In this document: positions 49,676 to 63,120 of the stretch, one piece after another
How the letters are laid out: each line of letters opens with the position of its first letter
Numbering within the stretch: position 1 is the first letter of the stretch
Assembly: GCA_963277665.1 (NCBI GenBank)
Contig: OY728159.1
Span: forward strand, 1,019,669,343 to 1,019,733,342
From: Viscum album
Taxonomy: Eukaryota > Streptophyta > Magnoliopsida > Santalales > Viscaceae
Direction of reading: 5' to 3'
Length of the DNA: 64,000 nt
The notes under the pieces: model-generated
Told to the model about the DNA's origin: nothing
Database searches by the model: none
The model's input: only the letters and a program-made list of their open reading frames with translations
Made by a program: the position numbers and the translations under genes

Positions 49676-50479
49676 GTATGTCATCTAAAATATATATGAA
49701 TATCAGAAGTTGACTGACTAAATTAAATGTTTCATATGCTATTTTGGATAAGGATTTCCATTATTTAATTCATTCATGATCTATCTTTATGTGGTTTCAA
49801 AATTTTAGTCAGACTCCAAACATGAAAGGAAAAACCAGTTTATTAGAATCCTGATTTAGGTTTTATTTGGATTGATTAATTTTAGTATGTTGAAGAAAAA
49901 TTATGAATGTTTTGGATACATTAATAATATATTTTGGGATTGAATTTGTAAATTTTATTTAAATTTATTGACCAAAGTTATTTTTTTTTGTATTTTATAA
50001 TGTTTTACATTTTTGAGAAGCTGGAATAGAATCATGAGGTAAATTATGTTCACAAACAATGTATTTAGTCACGCTGAAAATTTATGGGGCCATAAATTAT
50101 CTAGGAAGTGATGATTTAATTGTTTTTTTCACTACCGAGGTCTGTATTATATACATTAAGATCTATGATTCCATATTTTGGTTACTCCTCTGATTTTCTA
50201 GACTATAATATAGAATCTTAACCCCAGTTAGGTTGTTCATCCCCAACTGTTATTCCCTCAAATTTGGAAATCACTAGCATCAGCTTGACCTGAACGTTTA
50301 GAGATATGAAAAGTAACCCCTATTCATTGTTCGACTAATGTATAATCTGATGAAGATGAGGTATAATTTTCTTTCACTTCTCTACCATGCTCATCACTGA
50401 TGGTTAACATGCTCGATATAAACTCTATTCTATTTTAGGTCAATAGAAGGTATTCATCTTTTCTGTAGTTATTATTCTA

Positions 50480-51440
50480 CTGTTAATTATAGGGCACCCT
50501 CTAGGAGGATACAATGGATGCTAAAATGTTGAATCCAATGAATATTCCATGGTCAAGGAATTAACATATTCAGCGCTGGGTGTGGTATTTTGACGATTGG
50601 GTCATCCATGTTCTATAATGCTGCCACACCATCAACAAATTTGTTGGCTGGATCATCAAGTGTGGGATCTATAGCAACCACATTGGTTCATGGGGATTAA
50701 ATATATGCATCCAAAGGTGGAGTTCTCAACTGTGGAATATCCCAAGTAAACATGGGTTCATATTCTCAACCATCTCTGACCAGTGGTACTTGCTATGATG
50801 GATACACTGGTATATATCCCCAACCTATCCCACTGTAGTAGGTTGACTTGGCATGTTGATAGTGTCAGAAACTTTTTAGTTCATTAGATGCTCCTATTAT
50901 AGGTGTGGAAGCTACAAAAGTGGAACCCTGTGTTAGGTCTATTGAAAAGGAAACATAACTTCAACAAAAAAAAGTTATAGGAAGTTCAAATTTTTTCTAG
51001 GTTTCTTGCCAAGTTGAATCAGGTATCTGTGCATCTCTTGACTAGGTAAGATCTGATTGTTATCATTCTACAGTTCGAATCTTACTTTTTTTGTGTTTTC
51101 TTCCCACAAATAAAAGGAAAAATATATCAAGTCACTTGATAGTTTCTACATAAAAAAATAGTGATTTCAGAAAAGAAATTTTAAAAAATTAAGAAGTTGT
51201 TTTTTTGGTTTCTAATGGTTTTGAGACCTGAGTTTATTCTTTGAAAATTAGATAATTTACTCTTTCTTAGATTATGTACCCTCTAAATTAAAGGCCTTAT
51301 ATTTATTGGTTTTCATTTTATTGAATTTCCTTTTGAATTTGTTCTTGACCTTTCCACAATTTTGATAAATTGATTGCAGGATAGTGGCACAGAGCAATCT
51401 ATTTTGAAACAATTTTTCAACAGTCACCCCATAACAGGTC
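50480..51440 (+). pseudogene. Decayed exons, possibly a RIK-like KH-domain protein C-terminal region
   Basis: One plus-strand frame with stops reads SVGSIATTLVHGD, SQVNMGSYSQPSLTSGTCYD, GYTGIYPQPIPL, then LDAPIIGVEATKVEPCVRSI EKET. Ser/Gly/Tyr/Gln-rich text of this kind followed by EATKVEP is, from memory, like the C-terminal region of plant KH-domain RIK proteins. A further exon-like piece follows TTGATTGCAG at about 51380 (DSGTEQSILKQFFNSHPITG). No KH domain was found. The family call is tentative. Confidence 0.35.
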
Positions 51441-51444
51441 TGTT

Positions 51445-52380
51445 AACCCATTGATCCCTGATGCCTGATTTGTGGAGGACAAAGATATCCCATTTTCCAC
51501 ATTTCTACTCTCATTCCCTCAGGTTTTATGTCTCCAACACGGGAGAGATGGTGAGGCCTGAGAACTAAATTCGCTATGCTTGGTGGATCACTACATGGTG
51601 GTTAAAAACTATACCAAATTACTAATAGAAATTACAAATAGAATGGATCATGGTGAGTTGTGATTTCTATTTGGAGAAGGTTTGGACCTACCTAAAATTT
51701 CACACATCTAGATAATATAGATTCTTTGGCATGGCCATGTAAAATAATTGTATGAAACCATCATCATGTAAAGTGATACAATGTGTTTTTTGATATCTAT
51801 GACCAGAAAGTAGTTTGACTAACCTTTATCCTTATGATATATTATATATTGTTTCAAAAAATATATAGGTGATATCCCATATATATATATATATATATAT
51901 ATTAAATCAATCATTTATGGGAATCTTCAATACCGGGGATCGACTGTATATTTGAAGGTTGGTGTCTCTTGTTATTTTAAGTTTTTTCCACACTAATAGC
52001 TAGATTGAGGGAAAAGTATCTTATGTCATAGATAATTTGATAAAGGGGGAATGATTACGAAGTGTTATTATTTTTAATGGTAGTTAATGTTAGGTTTTTA
52101 TAGTTATATAATTTTCTAAATCATTTTATCATTCCATTAATATAAACATTGTAACTTTGATTAAGGGAGTTCCTTTCAATGTAGTCAATATAAATTCTTG
52201 GTTTCTTTCATTCATACATTGTGATAGGGTCTACTATAATTGGATTTTGGATATATACAACATCATGGAACTTAGAATCTTGGGGGGGGGGATTTCATGA
52301 CCAATGAATCATTTTCTATTATATAAATTATTATTTTCTTCTACATATACTATATATAACTTGTGGTAAATGTTTTTGAA
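51445..52380. other. Spacer with TA microsatellite and G run
   Basis: A TA repeat at about 51880-51902 and ten G at 52282-52291. No gene seen. Confidence 0.5.
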
Positions 52381-54290
52381 AACTGGAATGTGTACTCAGT
52401 TTGTGCAGTGGATGGGATTTTTAATTTGACCAGTGGATGTTTTTTAGACCATTTGAACATAGATTTTATTTCAGCATTGGATCCTGTTTTCTAACTAAGT
52501 ATTGAATCATTTTTTATATTATTAGTTGATATCACCATGAAAATACATGAGCGAGTACTAGTTTTATACTAAAATGATACTTTTATATTGAAAACACCTT
52601 TTTTAGTCATACCATCTATATCGTGTGTCTGATTAACATGTGGTCGATTCATACACATCGCAAATAAATTATGGATAAGTTTTCTAATTTTTGAAAACAA
52701 TATGAGATTGTCTACTCAGTTTGGGCTATGTGACACGTATTTTAGAGTAAAATGAAACTTTTATATTGAAAATTTGCACTTTGAGTAATACCAGACACAC
52801 CATGTGTCAGATTTTTGTGAGGTAAATTCTGACACATCAAAAATAAATTATGCACCATTTTAATAAATTTATAAGAAAATCTGAGCTCATTTACTCAGTT
52901 TTGGCTATGTGACATGAGTTTTTCACTAAAATGATAGTTTTATATTAAAAATGCACACTTTGAGTCATACTGGCTGCATTTTATGTATAATTGATGAATG
53001 GTTAATTCGTACATGTAAAAAATAAATTAGGTATCATATTACTAATGTTTTAAATCAATCTAATCTTATTTACTTGATTTTGACTCTCCGGAACGTGTTT
53101 TAGAGTAAAATGACAAGTTTATATTGAGAATGCACACTTTGAGTCATAACGGAAACATCGTGAATTCGATTGATATGAGATCAATTCATACATGTCACAA
53201 ATTAATTTTGGATCCTTTTTTAAAACATTGAAGACAATATGATATTGTTTACTCAGTTTTGGAAACGTGACATGTGTTTTATACTAAAATAAAATTTTTA
53301 TATTAAGAACACACACTTTGAGTCACAATGCTCACATCATGTGTAGGATTGGTGTGTGTTCAATTAGTACGTGTAAGAAATGAATTATGGATAATTTTTG
53401 TAATGTTTTAAAATAATACGAGCTCATTTACTCCATTTTTTCTATGTGACACATGTTTCAGAGTAAAATGACACTTTTATATTTAAAATATGAACTTTGA
53501 GTCATACCGGTCACATCGTGTGCCAGATTGGTGTGTGGTCAATTCCTACATATTACAAAGAAATTATATATAGTTTTACTAAAGTATCAAGACAATACAA
53601 TATAATTTACTCATTTTTAGTTATTTGGCTTGCGTTTTACATTAAAATGACTATTCTATATTTAAAACATACAGTTTGAGTCATACTGGCCACATCATTC
53701 TCCTAATTGAAGTGAAACTGATTTTTATGCATCACAAATGAATTATGAATCATTGACTTAAAATTTTAAAATAATTGAAACTCGTTTAGTTGATTTTGGC
53801 TACGTGAGGTGTGTTTTAGAGTAAAATGACACTTTTATATTAAAAACACACACTTAGAGTCATAACAGCCACATCGTATGTAAAATTTATTTTTTATTGA
53901 TTAATACACATTGAAAATTAATTATGGATAATTTTCCTAAAGATTCATGACAATCCATACTCATTTACTTCATTTTGGCTATCTGATGCGTGTTTTATAT
54001 TGAAAATACACACTTTGAGTTATACCGGCCACATCGTGTGTCAGATAGATGTTCATTTGATTCCTACACATAAAAACTAAATTATGTATTGTTTTCCAAA
54101 TTTATCAAGACAATTCGATCTCGTTTACTTAGTTTGAGTCATTTGACTTGGGTTTTACATTAAAATGAATGTTTTATGTTGAAAACGCACACATTGAGTC
54201 ATATAGGCCATATATTGGGTCTGATTGATGCATCATCGATTCGTACACATCATAATTGAATTATGTGTAGCTAGTAGAAATTTTCATGTA
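52380..54290 (+). repeat. Satellite block 2, 179-bp monomers
   Basis: About ten tandem units. Taking the TACTCAGTTTTGGCTATGTG-like start as anchor, units begin at 52713, 52892, 53071, 53250, 53429, 53608, 53787 and 53966, exactly 179 bp apart, then at 54126. Recurrent landmarks are ACTTTTATATTGAAAA, CACTTTGAGTCATACCGGCC ACATCGTGTG and AAATAAATTATGG. Identity between units is moderate, so the array is old, yet the period has not drifted. A frame at 53497-53679 is an accident of the repeat. Confidence 0.9.
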
Positions 54291-55485
54291 TTATTTTTGG
54301 ATATTGTATGGATTATTTTTGAGACTAGATATTGAGATGAGATGTTATTCTAAGACCCATTTAGCCAAAAATTATTTTTTAAAATATATTAAATATATTA
54401 TATTCATACACATGTAATTTTCCTAAAAAAGTGGAATAAATTCTTAGTGAAAGCTCATATTGTAATTCTATGGTCGTTGTTGAGTTCAGCGTGTGGATTT
54501 TACCCTGGTTGTGATATATCCTTGGACCATGTCAAATGTTTGGGTTAAAGCCCAATCATATGGGAGAATGTTTAAAAATAAAATAAAATAATAAATTTAT
54601 TTATTTTATTACCCGTCCAAATAATAATTTTATAAATATATAATTATGGTGGATTATTAGGGTTAATCGCTAAACCCTGTAGATCCATAGAGTCCTTAAA
54701 GGAGTTTTCATTAGTGAATGACAACGAGATCGAAGATCGACAACCAGTGTGCAATGTAATTCAAGGATCTCACCAACGAAAACAATGTGGAATCGTTCTT
54801 CATCAGCGATCAATCCAAATTGAGGTAGGATTTTGATTTTGTTGGATATATCCCTGTTTTGTTATTCCTAGAATAAATGCAAACCAATCAACTAACAAAT
54901 TGATTAGCAGATCATGCGTATTGCGGGTATGGGTTAGATTTATCTGGGAATTGGAGAATTTATTTATGATTATCATATTACCTCATCATTTTTCATTCTA
55001 ATGAAAAATAATTGAGTTTAAAATGAACATTGGACAAGGTTCGTTCCTCATGTTTGTGGTTTGTTATTTTTTTCCCATTTCTTCATTCATTGCAGGGGAA
55101 ACCCTTGGGCCGTGATTCAATGAATATCGAGAAATTAAACATTTATCACATGATTCTTGGTGTAATGGTTTGATACTACATATATGTACTTGTTATGGAA
55201 TGAGAATCATACAACTATGGAAGAAACAATAGATCATATGAAATTGGATATACCCAATCTTTGTGTTCTTTGAAGTGAAAAGATTGAAGACACATGTGGA
55301 TGATTCCCGAACGAGATCGATTGGTTGGAACCGTATGATGAATTATGGCATGACTCAACTGATGATGTTCCATGGTTTCTTGCACGGGGAATTTCCAAAT
55401 CGATTACTAGTGGAGTAGGTTGAGATATATGAAATAGGTATGGGATTTTGAAAAATCTTATGTCATTTACTTTTTCTGGCTATTT
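54291..55485. other. Unassigned spacer
   Basis: No gene recognised. 54650-54840 (TTAGGGTTAATCGC, then GATCGAAGATCGACAACC) has the look of a retroelement leader or LTR end, but no TG...CA boundaries or PBS could be tied to it. Confidence 0.35.
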
Positions 55486-57607
55486 TGTAATGTCCTGGAT
55501 CCGAGTGCTGCCTAAAGGTGCCCCATACCCAGTTGGTCACATTGCCTCAAGTTAATTTCCTTGAATCCCAGAGGCTAAAGACTAGCAGTGAGGTCCTTGG
55601 GTGTGATAGTGGGGAAACTATTTCCTCATTGGCAGAGTAACACATGAGAAACAAATAGAAAATTGTAGTGGAAGTAGTAATACCGTACAAAAAAAGTAAA
55701 CTGTAGAAGACTAATTATAATATAACAAATAGAGCATATATATATGATTCATGTCACATGTATCTAAGAAAGAATCCAAATAAGTCACAATGTTGTAAAT
55801 AAAATACTGAAACCAATGTACAGAAAAATAGTGAAATTCAACGACACTGCAAGCCTCACCTTAGTCCCATGCTCTCTTTCTCCAACAACAATCAAGTACC
55901 TAATGAAGAAGGGTGATTTCCCTAATCTATACATGAAACCATATAATCTATTTGGGCCCAAAATCATGACCTAAATAGGGTGTGATATGGATCCCAGTAT
56001 TCAACCACTAAAAGATATGTGCCAATATGCCAGTGAATATATATAGCAGGCAATATGCAGAAATGAAGCAATAAACTGGGAAGTACTCAAAATTAAAAAA
56101 TCCTAAAATTTTCAATTATATTCATTTTCATTTATAAATTATTAAAATACATGAATAATGTGACCTTAGGATATATCCTATGCTCTTTACCCCCTGTATA
56201 ATAATAACACACAGATGTCTCAAAAGAGCATCTAAACAATCAAGTAAGACCGAGTCCAAGCTTGGGCTTTGGCTTGGCAGACTCATCACAATAATTTAAT
56301 AATTCAAAAGAAAATCTCTATTAAATTACACATAATCTAACCACTTTTGTTCAACATATCATCAATTCAATAAAATAATGACCCTTTGGGAAAGATCACA
56401 CAGTATAACCCCTTTGGTCCCACATAGCTCTAATCATTTCATAACAACCTCTTGGGTAGCTATCACGGTCAATACCCCTTTGGTATACATAGAATTAATA
56501 AAATATAATTACCCCCTGAAAAATCTCACTGTCAATGACCTATGGTCCAACATTCATTAAATAAATACCCTTTGGGTAACTCTCATTGTCTAACCCCCCT
56601 GGTCTATGTCCACCTGACAACTCTCATAGTCAATACCTCTAGGTCAACATAGTAATAATTATACATAAATGACCCTACCTTAGGATGCTCTCATAGTAAA
56701 TTCCACTTGGCCATACTTTCAAAATTCAAAACACATGCATCTCAAATAAATAATAACTCCATCCTAACAACACTAGGAATGGAAAAAAGCAATCCTAACA
56801 TGATTTCTAGACCCAATGTCCAATAACCAATCAAACATGGAAAACACACCCATAATCAAGGTAATAAACCTTATAAATAATAAATAAACCTTTATCAAAC
56901 AAACACACCATAACAGGTCTTAAACATGGTTAAATTCCATAACACGCAATACCCTAAACATGGGTATTCAACACTTTTAGCATATATATCCAAAGACAGC
57001 CAAGGAAAGGAACAAACCACCTACCTCGATGTTGTAGGATGAACACTCTCAAACATAAGCCCTTTAATTGGCCTAGAATGACATAGATCTATAAAAAAGA
57101 TAAAAATGATCAACCCTAGATAACTCATTTGAGAGGATAAATCAGGAAGAGAGGCTCTAGTGGAAGAGAGAACTCACTGGTGGGAATCCAACGCACTCGA
57201 CAACATCTCAATCGGAGCTCGGATGGAGGAATGGGAGGAGATTGAAGATATTTGGTCATACATCACTCTCATGTACTAGAAACGGGGAGAAGAAGAGTGT
57301 TCTGTGTATTAAATGTGACCCCACTCCGATTAATCAATTAAAAAGAAAATTAAACAACATCTTCATTTAATATACACACCGTGTACTAGCCTCAACTAGC
57401 CCCCGCTTTAGGTGTTCTTCTAGATCACCAAAAGACCATGTACTTGGCTATTACATGGACATTACATGTCTACACATGAAAACTGTGTACATGGTGTGTA
57501 CTCAAAAGTACATGGCGTGTACATAGAAAATTTCCAAAAAATTCATTTTTCCTAAAAAAAACCTGAATTCAAGATCCATACATGAAATGAAGATCCGAGT
57601 TCTTACA
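55486..57607 (-). repeat. 3' LTR of gypsy E
   Basis: It starts TGTAAGAACTCGGATC at 57607, directly after the polypurine tract, and ends GGATCCAGGACATTACA at 55486. That gives 2.1 kb with TG...CA ends. It contains a tandem repeat at 56370-56720. Confidence 0.82.
56370..56720. repeat. Minisatellite within the E LTR
   Basis: About six diverged copies of a 50-65-bp unit with the landmarks ACCCTTTGGGTAACTCTCA and GTCAATACCCCTTTGGTC. Confidence 0.7.
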
Positions 57608-57649
57608 AACTTCTCCCATTAAAGAAAATTTCCCTGAATTTCCCTTCTA

Positions 57650-60500
57650 AGAGAGGTTAAGAAGAAAAATCAAACAACTCTAGCCATTGTGATCATACGT
57701 CAGTCTCCCTCTCCCCAAAATCATTCTGTATTTTTCTGTGCTGCCATAGAACTAATACTAGAGGAATATACTGGTCATGGAGAACCTTTGTGTTGTGATC
57801 CAAAATCCGAATAGGGTGCTCCTCAAAGGATGTATCCACCTCCAAATCAACCTCCTCAGGTTAAAAAATATGAGACATTTTTGAAAAGTTACTCCATATC
57901 TATGAAATATGAAAGAAGTCATACATAGCCTGATACCTCTGAGGTAACTACAACCGATTGGAAACCGGCCCGAATCTCTCTAAAATCTCAAACGTCCCGA
58001 TGTATCTCGATGAAAGAATTCCCTGTCTCCTAATCCACCTATGTCCCAACCTCGATGGGACACGTAAAAAAACCTGATCCCTAACCTCAAACTTCAGAGG
58101 TCATCTCTGTCGATCAACATAAGATTTCTATAGAGACTGTGCAGTATCCATTCTTTTCTTAATCAACTCCCCATTCTTAGTGGTCTCCTAGAAAAGACGA
58201 GGTCCCAACCTATCTTCCTCTCTTTTCACTAGCTAATATAGGGGTGATCGGCATGACCTACCATACAAATACTCATAAGGTGTAATCTAAATCATCTCTT
58301 GAAAGTTATTATTGCAGGAAAACTCCACTAGGGGTATGTTTCTTTCCAAAGAACCCCCAAAATCATGGACACATGATCGAAGAATTTCCTCCAAAACCTC
58401 AATCATGTACTCAGACTGGCCATCTTCCTGAGGATAGTAAGCAATAATCAGATGTACCTATGTACCCAAAGCCCTCTATAGTCCCTAACGGACATGAGAA
58501 GTAAGCTAAGCATCCCTACTTGAAATGATAGAGTGCATAACCCCATGAAAACTTTAAATCTCTCAGATATAAAACCTTCAATGATCATCAACAATGAAGG
58601 TTTCCTTGATCAGCAAGAAATGTGCAACCTTCGTGTGTCTGTAAACAACAACCCAAACAACATCATTTCCTTGAGGTGACCTCGGTAAACCTATCAAAAA
58701 ATACATCGTGACATCATTCCTCTTCAACTTGGGAATGGCTAACTACTGTAAAAGTATTACTGGTCACTGATGCTCTGCCTTCACCTGCTGACATGTAGAA
58801 CATCCAATAACAAAACTAGCAACATCCCTCTTCATACCTGGACACCAATACTGACAGTGTAAATCTCGATACATCTTGGTGACACTATGATGAACTATCT
58901 AAACTGAGGAATGGAAATCTTACATAAACTCCTCACGTATGTCTGATGACAACCATACACATCCATAAAAATGCATGACCTCATCATCACCTATGGTCCA
59001 CCTAAGAGTATGGTCCTCACCTGACACACTCTCCTGTTGGAATAGGCCTTCAGAATCTGATAGCTACCTCATTAGCACTAGGTATAGTAGATTAGAGGTA
59101 ATATCTATAGAAGAAATAAATATCTTCCAATTTCAGTCATGCACCACCAAATGCATCTTAGAGAATAGATCCATAAGTTTCCACTCACTACTAGCCTCCT
59201 AAACTGCCTATATTTGAGTCCTCTTTCTCAACACATTAGCCACTGTGTTACCTTTCCCAGGCGTGTAGGCAATATCAAATTCAAAAGACTAAAGGTACTC
59301 AACCAGCCTTTGATGTCTCAAATTTAGATCATACTGAGTAAATATATACTTGAGACATCTGTGGTTTGTGTATACCACAAAATTATCTCATAAAAGATAA
59401 TGTCTCCAACAGCATAAAGCATTCACAACTGTAACTAACTCGAGATCATGCATTAGGTAACTACTCTCATGTGGCGTCAACTGCCAAGACCTATATGCAA
59501 CGACTCCTTCCCCTTGTATAAGAACTACTCCCAGCCTGATACCTGATGCATCATATTAAATGGTTTAACACTTTTCCAACTTAGGAAAAATCAGTATCCA
59601 TGCTGAATTCAATATCCCTTTTAGATCCTGAAAGTTTGAATCGCAGGAATCTCTCCACAAGTACTTTGCAACCTTCTTAGTCATGCCCATCAATGGCACT
59701 GCTAAGCATGAAATGTTCTATATAAAGCACATTTAGTAACCATCCATCCCCAGAAAACTTTGTACCTCAAATATGTTCTTTGGATTCTCCCAGTAAAATA
59801 CAACACTCACTTTTTCTGGGCCTACTGATACTTCTATATCTGAGATGAAATGACCCATGAAGTGAATCCAATCCATCCAAAAGTGGAATTTTGAGAGCTT
59901 ATCATATAACTGATTCTCTTTCAGTGTAATCAAAATGATCTCAAGATGGATGGAATGGTTATATTGAGTGCGAGAGTACACCAAGATATTGTAAACAAAG
60001 ACTACCAAAAAAGAATCCAAGTAAGGATATAATACTTGGTTTATCAGTTCCATAAAACTGTTAGCAAGTTCGTATGACTGAAGGGAATAACCAAGTACTT
60101 GTACAAACCATACCTACTCTGAAAGGATGTAAAAGTAATATCTAATGGTCTAATACACAATTGATGATAACCAGATCTCAAGTAAATCTCCCTGAACACC
60201 TGGGTCCCTCAATTATAATCAAAGAGATCATCAATCCTAGGTAAGGTATATCGGTTCTTCTGGTTCAACATCTAATAATCCACAAAAATTCTATGGTCAC
60301 CATCTACCTTCTTTGAAAATAGGATAGACGAACCCCAAGGAGAAGTACTAGGTCAAATTAAGCCCTTTCCCTATAACTCTTTTTCCCATTTCTTGAGCTC
60401 TTGTAACTCTTGTTTAGCTATCCTATACAGAGGAATGGACACTAGTGCCTCTCCTGGCACAAGAAAAATATAGAAATCTACCTCTTGATCCAGTGGTAAA
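57650..60500 (-). pseudogene. gypsy E pol: protease/RT, RNase H, integrase
   Basis: RT blocks: LVPGEALVSIPLYRIAKQEL QELKKWEKEL, PSTSPWGSSILF, TLPRIDDLFDY, and the active-site region FVYNILVYSRTQ, where the family has ...DDILVYS (a catalytic Asp is lost). Integrase: HHSVTKMYRDLHCQYWCPGM KRDV and CSTCQQVKAEHQ give the HHCC zinc site. Catalytic positions have decayed (VTMYF for a TMDF-type block; IISSRD for a DRD-type block) while GQSEYMIEVLEE keeps its Glu. The C-terminal tail (YIGTFEILERFGPVSNRL, PIRILDHN) is typical of gypsy integrases. Numerous stops. Confidence 0.85.
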
Positions 60501-62346
60501 TGTAACACCCCGAGATTTTATGAAAAATATTGTTTTTAATTTCATCAATGTCTTGTGTTGTACGCTACACTAAAAGAAGCTTGCACAACACACATCCTTG
60601 ACTTGCCTTGCATTACATGCAAACGCGACCTTCCGCGATAGCGTGTGTTGTACGCAATACCGAGTTTCGCTAAACAATGATATGCTATTAAAATATTATT
60701 AAAACTAGCCGTTATGAATAGTAATAACCACTCTTTGAAATTTTGTAAATTTTATTTTTCAAAATGGACTTCATTTTTGGATTCGGAATATCGAAATTAG
60801 CTTAGGGTGAAATTTTGGTACTTTTCAGATAACTTTCATTTTCTGATGAATAGTGAAAATTACTAAATTTTAATTAAAAACAACCTTTTTAACCGAAATA
60901 ATTAATTGTGATAAATTATTAATTTGAGTGGTTATAAAGTATATTTAGAATATATTTTTACAATTTAATAAAATGTTGGTCATTGGATGTAATTTCACAT
61001 TTAAACCAGACATAAACAAATGTCAATCTTTTGATAGTTATTATCTCTTAAGAACACGCTATTTGTTTTGACGACGGGAATTAATTTTTAAATTAATTAA
61101 TGCAACTGATATGTTTTAAATTTGATAAAATAGACATCATTTTTGAATTCATAATATCAAATATAGCTTAGGCCTAAGTTTTGGTATTTTTCTGGAAACA
61201 TTCATTTTTTTTGATAAATAGTGAAACCACTAAGTGGTAGTTAAAAAAAACTGAATTTTTCATAAAACTTAATTTTACCGCTTCTGTGAGTGGAATTTCA
61301 AAAATCCGAGAGAAATGGTTGATGTCAGTAAGTAAAATGTGGTTCAATGAGATGAAAATAATTTTTGGTGAATAGTAACTTTTTACTTTTTTTTTACCAT
61401 GGTTAAAAGTACATAGGGTAATTAAGGGTAAAAATGATATTATTATTACCCTAAAACATGTCCTAATTCTATTGGATAAGTGTAATTCGACCAACAACAA
61501 CCTTAGGAATAAAATATGACCATTTAGGCCCACTTGGATTAGATTAGTACATTTATTATTATTTAATTCAAAGAAGAGTTAAAAGAGTTAAAATCAAAGT
61601 TTATTTACTAAAACATTTTGAATATAGGGTTATACATTAGATAAATTCGATTGTAAATATTCATTATAAAGATAATAAGATTTCATACATAATGATATTT
61701 TATTTATAATTTTTAGATATTAAATAAATTAATTTATTTATGACACAATGATGATGAAATAATTACCATAATAGTGAAAAATTAGAATAATTGATATTAT
61801 AAATACCCAAATAAATATAATTTTAGACTTTTTATGAATTCCAAAAATTTTATAGGTTAATATTACATGTTAGTATTGATTTAATTAACTTTGTTAGAAC
61901 TAATCATTCTGTTATGATTTTCACAAAAATCAATTACTAAATTGTTTCAAAATTGACATAAAATAGTTTTTAAAACAAATATTATATTAGTAATTGTTAT
62001 TTTAATCCTAAAAATCTAAGGATAGGCCAAATTACTTAGATAAGGTTATATATATTAATAATAAACAACTTGGGGTTCTTTTGTCTGCTTATAGTATGTT
62101 TATTAACCTTATATTATAAGAACACAAGAAAACACGGTAAAAGTAAATTTTTTTTACTTAATGTTAAATCTAAATGATAAGGTTAAAATTGGAACCTAAA
62201 CTTGTCTAAATTCTATTTGATGAGAGTATTTGGACCCATCCCCACCTTATCTTCGAAATAAATCAATTTGGAGATATTTAAAACCGAATTTGTCTTTATA
62301 ATAAAATAATATTTTTAGTTTTTCCAAAGGAGCCCCTCTCCTCCCT

Positions 62347-62354
62347 TATAAAAG
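62347..62354 (+). promoter_or_regulatory. TATA box in LTR F
   Basis: TATAAAAG in the context CTCCCTTATAAAAGGGCACC, the same as in LTR A at 5253-5246. Transcription would start near 62375-62385. Confidence 0.75.
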
Positions 62355-62684
62355 GGCACCTCCTCCCTCTCTTCCTCACACCACTTTGAACCTTCAATCT
62401 CGGCCAAACCCTTCCAAATTACATTCTCCACTTCCATAGAAACATCCTAGAGGTTCTGGTCTTCCTCAAAGACCAATTTTAGTGCCCTAAAAGGAGATCT
62501 CAAAGAGGCGCTTCAAAGAAGAGGTAATGTCCGTTACCAATTCTTTGAAATTTATTTCTTCTTCCACTTCTTCTTCTTAGGTTGTTTCATTATGAAGTAA
62601 TAACATAAGTATAACTCATTCACGGATATGTTATTATAAGTATGAAACAACCCTATTTCACCATCTATCCATCCTACGGAAAAT

Positions 62685-63120
62685 GAAATCACCGCGCGTG
62701 CGTACGTACAGAATACCGTCTCCACGTCATGGTGTAATCTATTTTCCACCACCACCTTACTTGGATGGGTATAATGGTGTAAATAATAACTATATATGAT
62801 TATTGTAAAGTGATATTGATTCTGATATAGTATACATACACTCCAATACAATTCCACGATCATGAGAACGATATCATCGCTCGTGCGTACGTACGGACTA
62901 CCGTCTCCACGACGCGATGAGATACATTCTCCACGTTAACCATTCATGAATGATTATAAAGTATATATAATAAGTAATCATGAAATATATGAAATTATAA
63001 TGATACTGTATTTATGTGTATATATATGTATGTCATCTACTTAATTCCATTCAAATCAATAAGGAAACGAAAACAATGTTCATGCATACGTACGACCTAC
63101 CGTCTCCATGAACAGTGTAT
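62685..63120 (+). repeat. Three CG-rich stem-loop modules in LTR F
   Basis: Modules at about 62690-62735, 62873-62920 and 63077-63117. Loop consensus is CGTACGTACGGAnTACCGTC plus TC. Stem arms are CACCGCGCGTG/CACGTCATGGTG, CATCGCTCGTG/CACGACGCGATG and TGTTCATG/CATGAACA. All are downstream of the TATA box. Confidence 0.72.

Larger units (their letters stand above)
55486..60500 (-). mobile_element. Ty3/gypsy element E, 3' part, decayed and interrupted
   Basis: On the minus strand: protease/RT (60500-59700), RNase H (about 59700-59250), integrase (about 58950-58100), C-terminal tail (about 58000-57650), polypurine tract CTTTAATGGGAGAAGTT (57624-57608), and a 3' LTR. The 5' half is missing because LTR F begins at 60501, so F was inserted into E. 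Many stops show that E is older than F. Confidence 0.85.

Noticed and set aside
53497..53679. 60-codon frame in satellite block 2
   Set aside because: It lies within 179-bp repeat units and has no counterpart conserved as a frame in the neighbouring units.
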